Assembly (NCBI RefSeq): GCF_004569505.1
Contig: NZ_SPPK01000003.1
Location: forward strand, 425,323-489,322
Source of the DNA: Dysgonomonas mossii
GTDB taxonomy: Bacteria > Bacteroidota > Bacteroidia > Bacteroidales > Dysgonomonadaceae
Direction of reading: 5' to 3'
DNA: 64,000 nucleotides
Every line of letters begins with the position of its first letter. The stretch's first letter is position 1. The position numbers and the translations under genes are program-made. Below the pieces are notes generated by a model, which saw only the letters and a program-made list of their open reading frames with translations, had not been told where the DNA came from and made no database searches. This document shows positions 56,572 to 64,000 of this stretch, one piece after another.

Positions 56572-56602
56572 TTGATAGTTTGAATATTTTCATGTAAATT
56601 TG
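56572..56602 (+). promoter_or_regulatory. Promoter for the TPR/PD40-like protein gene
   Basis: TTG at 56572-56574 and TAAATTTG at 56595-56602 with a 20-bp spacer, 30 bp before the ATG. Confidence 0.75.
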
Positions 56603-56631
56603 AAACCTATAATTAATTAGAATAGAACGGC

Positions 56632-58056
56632 ATGAAATCTATATTTATCTGGCTATTTATTATGTTTGCTTGTGTTCCTGTGGCATTTTCACAAACTCTT
56701 TCTGAAGCAAAAGAATTATATCTTCAGGGAGAATATGCAAAGGCTTTACCCATTTTAGAGGAAGAATATAAAGCTAAGCCGGAAGATGCTAATCTAAATC
56801 AGTGGTATGGGGTTTGTCTTCTGGAAACGGGAGGGGATCTTAAAAAAGCGGAAGAATGTCTTATCGTTGCTTCTAAAAAAAGAATACAAGAATCCTTTTT
56901 GTATCTGGGGCAATTATATGGGCAAGAATATAAGTTTACACAATCGGAAGAATCTTTCAACAAATACGAAGTCGGTCTTAAAAAGAAAGATGAAGCATCG
57001 AGAGCAAAATTAGACGAAAAGAGAAAAGTGATGTCACGTCTTCGGCGTATGGTGTCCAACACAGAAGATATACAGATAATAGATAGTATAATTGTAGATA
57101 AGGCGAAATTTCTTTCAGCGTATAAACTGAGTCTCAGCTCAGGAAAACTAGAACCCTTTGACAAAATTTTCGCATCAGCAAAGCATATAGATGCAACGGT
57201 ATATACGAATGAAAAAGGGACTAAAATGTATTATGCCAAGCCCGATAAAGATAATGTGTTCTGCCTTTACTCTAAAGAAAAGTTGTTCGATGATTTTGGT
57301 AATGAAAAGAAACTTTCAGCAAACAATTTTGGTCTTTCCGGTGATATAAACTATCCGTACGTAATGGCAGATGGAGTGACAATTTATTTTGCAGCAAAAG
57401 ATGAAGACACACTCGGAGGGTATGATTTGTTTGTCTCTCGCTACAATATGAATACAGATACCTATCTTGCCCCTGAACGTCTGAATATGCCATTCAATTC
57501 GTTGTTTAATGACTATATGATGGCTGTGGACGAAGAAAAGGGCATTGGCTGGTTTGCCTCCGATAGATATATGCCTAAAGGGAAAGTTTGCATATATACA
57601 TTTGTTCCGAATAAAGTCGTGAAAACCATCCAGAGCGAGGATGAAAGCTATCTGGCAGGTAGAGCTAAAATATCTTCGATAAAGAGTACATGGCAAAAAA
57701 ATAATAATTACAAAAATCTGATTGCGTTGGCTCGTCAAGAAGCTGTTGTGAAAGTAGAGGTGACTCATGATTTTGAATTCGTTATTAATGATAACAAGAC
57801 GTATTATAAAATGTCAGATTTCAAAAATAGAACAGCTCAGAGTACATATTCGAAGGTAGTAGAGATGAAATCGGAACTAAAAGGACTATCCGAAAAGTTG
57901 GAAAAACTGCGTGCAGATTATAATACTGCATCTCAGGATGAAAAGCGGAGAATGTCTTCTGATATCTATAGTCTTGAAAAGGAAGTCGAACAATTGCAAG
58001 TGGGTATACCGCAAATGGAAATACAGGCAAGAAATCAAGAAATACAAGCGCTATAG
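56632..58056 (+). CDS. Exported TPR and PD40-like repeat protein
   Basis: A 474-residue exported protein: signal peptide ending AFSQT, then TPR-like helices (residues 22-115: AKELYLQGEYAKALPILEEE, AEECLIVASKKR), a beta-propeller-like middle part with PD40-type strands (YPYVMADGVTIYFAAKDED, GGYDLFVSRYN, GIGWFASDRY) and a C-terminal coiled coil (residues about 415-474). The N-terminal part resembles the Bacteroidota OmpA/PD40 proteins but there is no OmpA domain. It could act in envelope assembly or gliding-type secretion; no function is shown. Confidence 0.75.
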   Translation: MKSIFIWLFIMFACVPVAFSQTLSEAKELYLQGEYAKALPILEEEYKAKPEDANLNQWYGVCLLETGGDLKKAEECLIVASKKRIQESFLYLGQLYGQEYKFTQSEESFNKYEVGLKKKDEASRAKLDEKRKVMSRLRRMVSNTEDIQIIDSIIVDKAKFLSAYKLSLSSGKLEPFDKIFASAKHIDATVYTNEKGTKMYYAKPDKDNVFCLYSKEKLFDDFGNEKKLSANNFGLSGDINYPYVMADGVTIYFAAKDEDTLGGYDLFVSRYNMNTDTYLAPERLNMPFNSLFNDYMMAVDEEKGIGWFASDRYMPKGKVCIYTFVPNKVVKTIQSEDESYLAGRAKISSIKSTWQKNNNYKNLIALARQEAVVKVEVTHDFEFVINDNKTYYKMSDFKNRTAQSTYSKVVEMKSELKGLSEKLEKLRADYNTASQDEKRRMSSDIYSLEKEVEQLQVGIPQMEIQARNQEIQAL

Positions 58057-58130
58057 TTTTTTTTGTTTAATTTGTAGTTTACTTAGGGTAACAAAAAAAC
58101 ACAAAGAATACATAATTGATAGTAAATCGT

Positions 58131-58138
58131 TATATTTG
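58131..58138 (+). promoter_or_regulatory. -7 element for asd with TTTGCAACC extension
   Basis: TATATTTG followed by CAACCTGTTTT, 44 bp before the asd ATG. Confidence 0.7.
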
Positions 58139-58182
58139 CAACCTGTTTTATATTAAATAATTTACTCTATACCAATAAAAAA

Positions 58183-59190
58183 ATGAGAATCGCTATTGTT
58201 GGCACAAGTGGTGCTGTAGGTCAGGAGTTTTTAAGAGTTCTTGACGAACGAAATTTCCCGATAAAGGAATTAGTATTATTCGGTTCTGCCAGAAGCGCAG
58301 GCAATGTCTATACGTTTCGTGATAAACAGTATACGGTGAAGGAGCTGAAGCACAATGACGATTTTAAAGATATAGATATTGCTTTTACATCCGCTGGAGG
58401 AAGTGTTTCTATCGAATATGCTGAAACAATTACCAAGCATGGAGCAATCATGATAGACAACTCAAGTGCTTTCCGTATGGATAAGGATGTACCTCTTGTT
58501 GTACCCGAAGTAAATGGAGAGGATGGAAAAGTTCGTCCTAAGGGGATAATCGCAAATCCAAACTGCTCAACGATACAGATGGTAGTGGCTATGAATGTGA
58601 TAGAAAAAATATCTCATATTAAAAGAGCACATGTAGCAACTTATCAGGCAGCATCAGGAGCAGGAGCTGCGGCTATGGAAGAGTTGATCAATCAATTTAA
58701 GCAAATTGCATTTAACAATGATGTGGCTGTAGAGAAGTTTGCTTACCAGCTTGCGTATAATGTGATTCCTCACATTGACGTGTTTACAGATAATGGATAT
58801 ACAAAAGAAGAGTTGAAGATGTACAACGAAACACGTAAGATTATGCACTCTGATATAGAAGTGAGTGCAACATGTATCCGTGTTCCTGTACTTCGTTCTC
58901 ATTCTGAGGCTATCTGGGTAGAGACCGAAAGACCTGTGTCGCCGGAAGAAGCCCGTGAGGCATTCTCTAAAGCTGAAGGAATTGTGTTGCAAGACAATCC
59001 CGCACAAAAAGAATATCCGATGCCATTGTTTGTTGCAGGACAAGACCCTGTGTATGTTGGACGTATACGCCAAGATATAGCCAATAAGAATGGTTTGACA
59101 TTCTGGGTAGTAGCCGATCAGATCAAGAAAGGCGCAGCATTAAATGCAGTTCAGATAGCAGAGTATTTGATTAAAGAAAATGCTATTTAA
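58183..59190 (+). CDS. asd: Aspartate-semialdehyde dehydrogenase
   Basis: NADPH-dependent reduction of aspartyl phosphate in the route to lysine/DAP, threonine and methionine. The 335 residues have the Rossmann loop [10 protein letters not shown], the catalytic C128 in NPNCSTIQM, and the acyl-phosphate binding segment [18 protein letters not shown]. It serves the same pathway as dapB at 8.3 kb. Monocistronic, followed by tRNA-Ser. Confidence 0.97.
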   Translation: MRIAIVGTSGAVGQEFLRVLDERNFPIKELVLFGSARSAGNVYTFRDKQYTVKELKHNDDFKDIDIAFTSAGGSVSIEYAETITKHGAIMIDNSSAFRMDKDVPLVVPEVNGEDGKVRPKGIIANPNCSTIQMVVAMNVIEKISHIKRAHVATYQAASGAGAAAMEELINQFKQIAFNNDVAVEKFAYQLAYNVIPHIDVFTDNGYTKEELKMYNETRKIMHSDIEVSATCIRVPVLRSHSEAIWVETERPVSPEEAREAFSKAEGIVLQDNPAQKEYPMPLFVAGQDPVYVGRIRQDIANKNGLTFWVVADQIKKGAALNAVQIAEYLIKENAI

Positions 59191-59202
59191 GTCAGGAAAC
59201 TG

Positions 59203-59233
59203 TTTGTATAATCAAAACAAACAACTATATTTG
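59203..59233 (+). promoter_or_regulatory. Promoter for tRNA-Ser
   Basis: TTTG at 59203-59206 and TATATTTG at 59226-59233, spacer 19 bp, 35 bp before the tRNA. Confidence 0.78.
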
Positions 59234-59267
59234 CATCGCAATTAGCGAAAAGCCGATTGTGGTTTCA

Positions 59268-59354
59268 GGAAGTGTGGGTGAGTGGCTGAAACCACCAGTT
59301 TGCTAAACTGACGTACGGGTAACTGTACCGGGGGTTCGAATCCCCCCGCTTCCG
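59268..59354 (+). tRNA. tRNA-Ser(GCT)
   Basis: An 87-nt class II tRNA: acceptor GGAAGTG with CGCTTCC (one G-T), discriminator G, anticodon stem-loop CAGTTTGCTAAACTG giving GCT, a long variable arm (GTACGGGTAACTGTAC) and T-arm GGGGGTTCGAATCCCCC. CCA is not encoded. An integrase gene starts about 270 bp downstream, so its 3' end is a likely attachment site. Confidence 0.95.
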
Positions 59355-59390
59355 CTTTAAGAAAAGATAAAAAGCGACAAAGCTTGGATA

Positions 59391-59426
59391 AATCCTACAA
59401 TATCAACATATTGTAGGATTTTTTTT
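59391..59426 (+). terminator. Intrinsic terminator after tRNA-Ser
   Basis: AATCCTACAATAT (59391-59403) pairs perfectly with 59408-59420 over a four-base loop, with T's to 59426. Confidence 0.92.
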
Positions 59427-59626
59427 ATGTATTCACCTTTCCTCCCAAAGACATAGAAAAGCCACTTTAAGACAACATTTCGTTGCCAAAGTGTTCACCC
59501 CTGCAATTTTATTCGTTCACCCTTGATGTGTCGCAAATTGGTAGTTTGCAGTCCAATATTGGCAGTACTTATTTTCCTCAAAAACAATTGATTAGAACTA
59601 ATTTTAATGCTTTAAAAAGAGGAATT

Positions 59627-60868
59627 ATGAGAACATCAAAAAGCACGTTTGCCATCACTTTCTACCTAAGAAAGGACAAAATGAGGAAGGATTCGTTCAC
59701 CCCTATCTTTTGCAGGATAACTATTGCGGGTGAGGCTGTAAGTTTTAATATCCACAAAGACATCAGAGCCGAGCTTTGGGATATGGAGAATCACAAAGCC
59801 AGAAGCAAATCGAGAGAAGCCATAGAAGTGAATCAAACCCTTGACGCTTGTCGTACTATCTTACACAATATGTATCGGGAGATATTCGAGAAAGACAATT
59901 ATGTGACTGCTGAAAAATTAAAGAATTCTTATCTGGGCATATCAACCGATAATACAATGCTGCTCGTTTTGTTTAGAGACTTGATAAAAGATATAGAAGC
60001 TTTGGTAAATATTACTAAGGCAAAAGCAACCTTGCAAAAATATAAAGTGACTTATACAAGGATATCTGAATTTATGAAATTCAAGTATAATATTTCTGAT
60101 ATCAATGTAAAAGAGATAAAGTATCAATTTATCTGCGATTTTGAAGTCTATCTGAGAACACAAGCATGTTGTAGTCCTAATACAACAGCAAAGTTCATTC
60201 AATTCTTTAAACGGGTGACTCTCATTGCTCAAAACAATGGATGGATGCAACACAATCCCTTTGCTAACTATAAAATCCATTTTAAGAAAGTAGATAGAGG
60301 ATATTTGACTGATCAAGAACTAGAGATTATTAAAAACAAGAAATTCGATATAGAACGTCTTGAGAAAGTACGGGATATTTTTGTCTTTGCCTGTATGACT
60401 GGTTTGGCATATGTAGATACTTATAAACTTACATATGACAATATACAGACAGGAGTAGATGGTAAATTATGGATTATGACTAAACGTGCAAAAACTGATA
60501 CTGTTGTGACTGTTCCACTGTTAGACATCCCCTTATCTATTATTGAGAAGTATAGAGGGCTACAAAATGAAAATAAAGTATTGCCAACATTGAGTAATCA
60601 AAAGATGAATTCTTACCTCAAGGAAATTGGGGATTTGTGTGGGATTGAGAAGCGTCTGAGCTTCCACCTTGCAAGACATACTTTTGCAAGTACAACCACT
60701 TTAGCTAAGGGTGTTTCTATTGAGGCTGTTTCTAAAATGCTAGGGCACACAAATATTCGTACAACACAAATTTATGCTCGAGTTACCGAAAACCTGATAA
60801 GTAACGAAATGAACTCACTTTCTATCAAATTGCAAGCCAATAACACTCAATTATCAAAAGCTAAATAG
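59627..60868 (+). CDS. CTnDOT-type tyrosine recombinase (element integrase)
   Basis: A 413-residue integrase with arm-binding domain (STFAITFYLRKDKMRKDSF), core-binding domain and catalytic domain. Catalytic residues: His/Arg in SFHLARHTFAST, His in MLGHTNIRTTQ, nucleophilic Tyr in TTQIYARV. The first catalytic Arg of the usual TGLR box is Ala here (MTGLAYVDTYKL), a known property of the Bacteroides conjugative-transposon integrases. The ATG at 59627 is chosen, with AAGAGG upstream; the frame stays open to a TTG at 59483, whose extra 48 residues do not look like integrase. It should drive integration at the nearby tRNA-Ser (inference). Confidence 0.93.
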   Translation: MRTSKSTFAITFYLRKDKMRKDSFTPIFCRITIAGEAVSFNIHKDIRAELWDMENHKARSKSREAIEVNQTLDACRTILHNMYREIFEKDNYVTAEKLKNSYLGISTDNTMLLVLFRDLIKDIEALVNITKAKATLQKYKVTYTRISEFMKFKYNISDINVKEIKYQFICDFEVYLRTQACCSPNTTAKFIQFFKRVTLIAQNNGWMQHNPFANYKIHFKKVDRGYLTDQELEIIKNKKFDIERLEKVRDIFVFACMTGLAYVDTYKLTYDNIQTGVDGKLWIMTKRAKTDTVVTVPLLDIPLSIIEKYRGLQNENKVLPTLSNQKMNSYLKEIGDLCGIEKRLSFHLARHTFASTTTLAKGVSIEAVSKMLGHTNIRTTQIYARVTENLISNEMNSLSIKLQANNTQLSKAK

Positions 60869-60876
60869 AGATCAAT

Positions 60877-61377
60877 ATGGAATTACAAGTAATACAGAAT
60901 CGGATATATGAAATAAGAGGTTATAAAGTAATCCTTGATAAGGATTTGGCTGAACTATATGAGGTTACAACTAGCAATTTGAATAAAGCAGTAAAACGAA
61001 ATCTGGATCGTTTTCCCGAAGATTTTATGTTTCAATTGAATAATAAAGAATTTGACTTGATATTCCAAAATGGAACATCAAGTTGGGGCGGCACTAGAAA
61101 GTTACCTTATGCTTTCACGGAACATGGAATTGCGATGCTAGCAGGATTATTAAATACTCAGAAAGCAATTTCGGTTAATATCCAAATAGTTAGGGCTTTT
61201 ATTATGCTTCGTCAATATGCTTTGGGTTATGCTGAACTAAATCAGAAATTAGAAAACTTCATGTTAGAAACGAATCTACAATTCAATGATATTTACCAAG
61301 CACTAACAGAGTTGGCAAGTCAGAAGGAACAAGATGCAAAATCGAGGAAAAGAGTTGGCTATGTAAGAGATAAATAG
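60877..61377 (+). CDS. ORF6N domain protein
   Basis: A 166-residue protein with an N-terminal ORF6N DNA-binding domain: YEIRGYKVILDKDLAELYEV, KRNLDRFPEDFMFQL and LPYAFTEHGIAMLAGLLN. The C-terminal ~45 residues form a helical tail. ORF6N proteins are frequent in phages and integrative elements of Bacteroidota, often as regulators of unknown target. It starts 8 bp after the integrase and is followed by a terminator. Confidence 0.9.
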   Translation: MELQVIQNRIYEIRGYKVILDKDLAELYEVTTSNLNKAVKRNLDRFPEDFMFQLNNKEFDLIFQNGTSSWGGTRKLPYAFTEHGIAMLAGLLNTQKAISVNIQIVRAFIMLRQYALGYAELNQKLENFMLETNLQFNDIYQALTELASQKEQDAKSRKRVGYVRDK

Positions 61378-61403
61378 ATATTATAATTTCGATTTAATTA
61401 ATG

Positions 61404-61431
61404 GGGTAAAAATGTTCTTTTACCCTTTTTT
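61404..61431 (+). terminator. Intrinsic terminator after the ORF6N gene
   Basis: GGGTAAAA (61404-61411) pairs with TTTTACCC (61418-61425), six-base loop, T-run to 61431. Confidence 0.88.
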
Positions 61432-61990
61432 ATGCCATAACCTTTTTATCATCTGATAACAAAGGTCTATTCCAAGAATAAAACGCCAATATCAAGCCTT
61501 GCAGGTTTTTTCGGCAATCTCCACCCGTTGGGTAGTATTCCCTCAAAAATATGGTCTATTTTATTCTTTTCACAGGGAAGGGTGTTTATCAGTTGAAAAA
61601 GAAATAATATTCAATGAAGTTGTAGATATATACTTCATTCAGTCAATCACCCATTACTTAACTATGGCATTCGATCTGTAATTTATTTATTCCTTAGTAG
61701 ATGAGTTATGTCTTGACCTCATGACTTAGTGAAGACATTCATTCATGAACCCATGAAGTCAGTATTTATTGGTTGTCTTCTTTATTGGTATCAGTCAAGA
61801 GCTAACGTATTCAGTACATAAATTATTGCTGAAGTAAATACATCAATAATTAGTAAATATCTGAATGAACAAATCCAGTTATGAATTCAGACAAGAGGAT
61901 ATCAAAAATCGTCAAAAAAAAGAACTGACATCTAGTGACATCTGCTGTCACCATTTGTCTGATAACCTCATCATAACCTTTCAATTAACA
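61432..61990. other. Non-coding stretch of the element
   Basis: About 560 bp without a supported gene. The longest frame (61499-61681, 60 codons from a TTG) has no recognisable similarity or start signal. Notable pieces are repeated TGACATCT words (61926-61933, 61936-61943) with a GTGACA/TGTCAC hairpin (61935-61951), and several ATGAAGTC/ATGAACCC-like words around 61740-61760. Confidence 0.5.
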
Positions 61991-61991
61991 G

Positions 61992-62009
61992 ACGCTACCT
62001 TTGTAGCGT
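61992..62009 (+). promoter_or_regulatory. Palindrome overlapping a -7 element before the mob gene
   Basis: ACGCTAC-CTTT-GTAGCGT is a perfect 7-bp inverted repeat, and the -7 match TACCTTTG (61996-62003) lies inside it. A repressor bound to this palindrome would cover the promoter. It would give a leader of about 190 nt to the mob gene. Confidence 0.55.
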
Positions 62010-62040
62010 AATGATAATCTCTCAAATAAACTTTAAGACA

Positions 62041-62133
62041 ATCCATCGGAGGATGGATTTTGGTATTCGTCAGAATACAGCAAGGTATGTTTTGAAGCAC
62101 TTGAAATAAATTTCCGTGCCTCAAAACCCTTGC
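62041..62133. other. Candidate origin of transfer (inverted repeats upstream of mobA)
   Basis: ATCCATC/GATGGAT (62041-62058) is a small hairpin. A larger imperfect inverted repeat joins 62080-62100 (GCAAGG, then GTTTTGAAGCAC) to 62116-62133 (GTGCCTCAAAAC, then CCTTGC), with a three-base bulge and one mismatch. Inverted repeats directly upstream of a mobilisation gene are the usual setting of oriT. No nick site is identified. Confidence 0.45.
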
Positions 62134-62196
62134 CCTTTCAGGGGGAGAAAATCACTCCGAAGTCGTAATTTTTATTTATTAAATCTTTATGTAGGT

Positions 62197-62640
62197 ATGA
62201 AAACAAATAATCTTTCGGGAAGAAGAAAAGGAGGAAGAAATCCGAAAAAAGATCCGGCAACACATCGTTATGTTATTTATTTGAACGACGTTGATAATGC
62301 ACGCTTTCTCGCTTTATATGATAAGTCATGTATGAATGTTAAGTCTCATTTTATTACTTCTTGCATATTTAACAAGCCAATAAAGATTGTAAAAATCGAT
62401 AAAGCTATACAAGATTATTACATGAGACTCACTACTTTCTTCGGACAATTTCGAATAGTCGGTACGAACTATAACCAAATAGTCAAAGCCCTAAAGTCGA
62501 ATTTTTCCGAGAAAAAGGCCTTGGCTTTTCTTTATAAACTGGAAAAACAAACCATCGAAATGGTTGTTCTTCAAAAAAAGATTATGGAATTAACTGAAGA
62601 ATTTGAAAAAAAGTATGAGCATATGTGGTTACAGAAATAA
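62197..62640 (+). CDS. MobA-like relaxosome accessory protein
   Basis: A 147-residue basic protein: KTNNLSGRRKGGRNPKKDPA, then YVIYLNDVDNARFLALYDKS, a ribbon-helix-helix-like start of the MobA/MobC accessory family found in Bacteroides mobilisable elements, and LTTFFGQFRIVGTNYNQIVKAL in the middle, the conserved family stretch. Such proteins help the relaxase to open oriT. No relaxase gene follows; the next gene faces the other way. The ATG at 62197 is used, because the upstream frame from a GTG at 62116 lies inside the inverted repeats. Confidence 0.8.
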   Translation: MKTNNLSGRRKGGRNPKKDPATHRYVIYLNDVDNARFLALYDKSCMNVKSHFITSCIFNKPIKIVKIDKAIQDYYMRLTTFFGQFRIVGTNYNQIVKALKSNFSEKKALAFLYKLEKQTIEMVVLQKKIMELTEEFEKKYEHMWLQK

Positions 62641-62695
62641 GGATGGTCTATTTTAGAGTTATTGCTTAATTTAAAAAGCTGTGACAAAGTATCAA

Positions 62696-63292
62696 TTAAA
62701 GCTGATTCTCTTTAAGGAATGCACTAACTGTTAACCTGTGTACACCAAGAATTCGTCCAATAGCACTTTTGGATATCTTTTTATCTAAAAGCTCTTTTAT
62801 TTCGTCTTCACGCCCAGTAAGTTTAACGGTTTTAGACTTACTTCCAATAGGACGACCGAGGATAACCCCTTCTGCCTTTTTACGAGCAAGAGCTTCCTTT
62901 GTACGTTGCGATATTAGATTTCTTTCGATTTCTGCAGATAAGCCGAATGCAAAGGCTAGAACTTTGGAATTTATATTATTGCCTAATTCATAATTTTCTT
63001 TGATAGTAAAGACCATTATTTCCTTCTCCATACAGGTGTGTAAGATACTCATTATCTGCATTAAATTCCTACCTAAACGTGAAAGTTCAGTTACAATAAG
63101 AATATCTCCTTTTATCATTTTATCCAGAAGCTTACCCAACTCCCTTTCTGAAACTTTTTTAGTGCCACTAATAGTCTCCTCAATCCACTCATCAATAGGC
63201 ATCTTCTTATCTATGGAATAATTAGTTATTTCAAAATGTTGATTTTCTGTTGTCTGCTTATCTGAGCTTACTCTAATGTATCCGTAAATCAT
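62696..63292 (-). CDS. Serine recombinase (resolvase/invertase family, Mpi-like)
   Basis: A 198-residue small serine recombinase: GYIRVSSDKQT with the nucleophilic serine, VTELSRLGRNLMQ (conserved Arg), then AFAFGLSAEIERNLISQRTKEAL (long E helix) and a C-terminal helix-turn-helix (ISKSAIGRILGVHRLTVSAFL). The start resembles the Bacteroides Mpi-type DNA invertases that control promoter and specificity-gene inversion. ATG at 63292; a TTG further up lies in its promoter. It is divergent from a restriction specificity domain 121 bp away, which suggests that its target is that locus (inference). Confidence 0.9.
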   Translation of the reverse strand: MIYGYIRVSSDKQTTENQHFEITNYSIDKKMPIDEWIEETISGTKKVSERELGKLLDKMIKGDILIVTELSRLGRNLMQIMSILHTCMEKEIMVFTIKENYELGNNINSKVLAFAFGLSAEIERNLISQRTKEALARKKAEGVILGRPIGSKSKTVKLTGREDEIKELLDKKISKSAIGRILGVHRLTVSAFLKENQL

Positions 63293-63325
63293 GAATTCAT
63301 ATTTAAAATATAATATTATTATATA

Positions 63326-63333
63326 CAAAAATA
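63326..63333 (-). promoter_or_regulatory. -7 element for the serine recombinase
   Basis: CAAAAATA on plus is TATTTTTG on minus, 34 bp before the ATG at 63292. No TAnnTTTG is seen on the plus strand between here and the specificity-domain frame. Confidence 0.55.
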
Positions 63334-63412
63334 CTATATATAAAATAGACTATCATATTATATCTATATTTATAATATAATTTTATTATACTATTAATTT
63401 ATACAATTTTAG

Positions 63413-64000
63413 AGCGATTACCTTAATCAATTCTCTATAATATCATCTTTTAGCGAAAAATCTGTGTCATCTTTTGTTATTCTATCGGATATTGAGAAAA
63501 GAATAAAAGAAAAGATAGAAAAAGTAGGCATCCCTCTCAAAAACTGGGATATACAAATCAATTATGGTATAAAGACTGGTTTTAATGAAGCATTTATTAT
63601 TAATGGAGAGAAGAAGGCAGAATTAGTCGCCAAATCATCAAAAAACGCTGAAATTATACGCCCGATTCTTCGTGGCAGAGACATAAAACGATATGGATAT
63701 GAGTTTGCTGATTTATGGTTGATATGCACCCATAATGGAACACCTACAGAATCCGCTATAAATATTGATGATTATCCAGATATTAAAGCTCATTTGGATA
63801 ATTATTACTCACAACTAACTAATAGACAGGATAAAGGGATTACTCCTTATAACTTACGTAGTTGTATTTATATGGACGATTTTTCTAAACAAAAAATTAT
63901 TTGGATTGAGTTAACTGATCATCCAAATTTTGCTTTAGATTTAGACGGATACTACATTAATAATACTGTGTTTTTTATTACAGGAAAACATCTCAAATAT
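63413..64000 (+). pseudogene. Start-less TaqI-like restriction specificity domain (silent cassette or truncated gene, continues beyond window)
   Basis: After a TAG at 63410 the frame stays open to the window end (196 codons) without an ATG upstream of the conserved part. The translation has IEKRIKEKIEKVGIPLKNWD, INYGIKTGFNEAFIING, IIRPILRGRDIKRYGYEF, YDIKAHL-like YPDIKAHLDNYYSQL, and NNTVFFITGKHLKY: the C-terminal target-recognition domain of Eco57I/type IIG restriction-methyltransferases. The methylase and nuclease parts, expected before it, are missing and replaced by an AT-rich stretch and a divergent recombinase gene. It is either a silent cassette for inversion or a decayed fragment. Confidence 0.82.

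Larger units (their letters stand above)
59355..64000. mobile_element. Left part of an integrated element next to tRNA-Ser
   Basis: From the end of tRNA-Ser to the window edge the genes are a tyrosine integrase, an ORF6N protein, a mob-type protein with an upstream inverted-repeat region, a serine recombinase and a restriction specificity domain, with long gaps and more A+T than the core genes. This matches the end of a mobilisable or conjugative transposon. The exact left boundary and the right end are not visible; a copy of the tRNA 3' end should mark the other junction if the tRNA is the attachment site. Confidence 0.7.

Noticed and set aside
59483..59626. Upstream extension of the integrase frame
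   Set aside because: TTG-led extra 48 residues do not resemble the arm-binding domain, which begins after 59627.
61499..61681. 60-codon frame from a TTG in the mobile element
   Set aside because: No start signal, no recognisable domain, and atypical composition; it lies in a non-coding part.
63293..63328. Upstream extension of the serine recombinase
   Set aside because: Its TTG falls in the -7 element at 63326-63333; the catalytic domain starts at the ATG at 63292.

Overview
The window is AT-rich chromosomal DNA from a Bacteroidota bacterium, most likely Bacteroidales and possibly Dysgonomonas-like (genus is inference only). The evidence is that nearly all genes lack a Shine-Dalgarno sequence, many transcription units are preceded by the Bacteroidota -7 element TAnnTTTG (sometimes with TTG about 20 bp upstream), and the gene content is typical of the group: the dapB-lepB-lepB2-WbqC string, a TonB-dependent receptor, a rpsU-xerD-hpf-tRNA-tuf-tRNA-secE-nusG-rplKAJL-rpoBC string, an OmpA/glycine-zipper lipoprotein, and a CTnDOT-like integrase.

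Layout. 1-7.8 kb (+): the end of pgi, then rlmN, pdxA and a five-gene cluster (nucleotidyltransferase, ATP-grasp, CDP-alcohol phosphatidyltransferase, HAD phosphatase, myo-inositol-phosphate synthase). The last three match the inositol-lipid route known from Bacteroides; the first two are unassigned. 8.3-15.2 kb (+): dapB, an intact signal peptidase I, a second signal peptidase homologue that has lost both catalytic residues, WbqC-like, an Ig-like lipoprotein and a DUF3108-like protein. 15.2-18 kb (-): two rhomboid proteases overlapping an EEP-family hydrolase. 18-32.7 kb: HU, argS, a lipoprotein, a Pif1/RecD-like helicase, hemolysin III, a TonB receptor, an rRNA methyltransferase, a CCA-adding-type enzyme, folA, rpmH (50 codons) and cvpA. 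32.7-38.6 kb (-): a polyphosphate module (two Ppx/GppA proteins, ppk1) with an embedded glycosyltransferase and a metallophosphatase.

38.7-54.5 kb (+) is the core information-processing block: rpsU, xerD, hpf, two tRNA-Thr, tuf, tRNA-Trp, secE, nusG, four ribosomal proteins, rpoB and rpoC. Here the two best Shine-Dalgarno sequences I found in the window stand before a three-codon mini-ORF in the rpsU leader and directly before hpf. Since bS21 is known to mask the anti-SD in Bacteroidota ribosomes, this suggests a bS21-responsive circuit. 54.5-59.4 kb: OmpA lipoprotein, a small acidic protein, a third rhomboid, a TPR/PD40-like secreted protein, asd and tRNA-Ser.

From about 59.36 kb to the right edge the DNA looks like an integrated element next to tRNA-Ser(GCT): tyrosine integrase, ORF6N protein, a putative oriT/mob regulatory region, a MobA-like relaxosome protein without a relaxase, a serine recombinase, and on the opposite strand a reading frame encoding a TaqI-like specificity domain with no start codon or promoter. 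The last two look like one end of an invertible, phase-variable restriction-modification locus and are the best candidate for an unusual system here.
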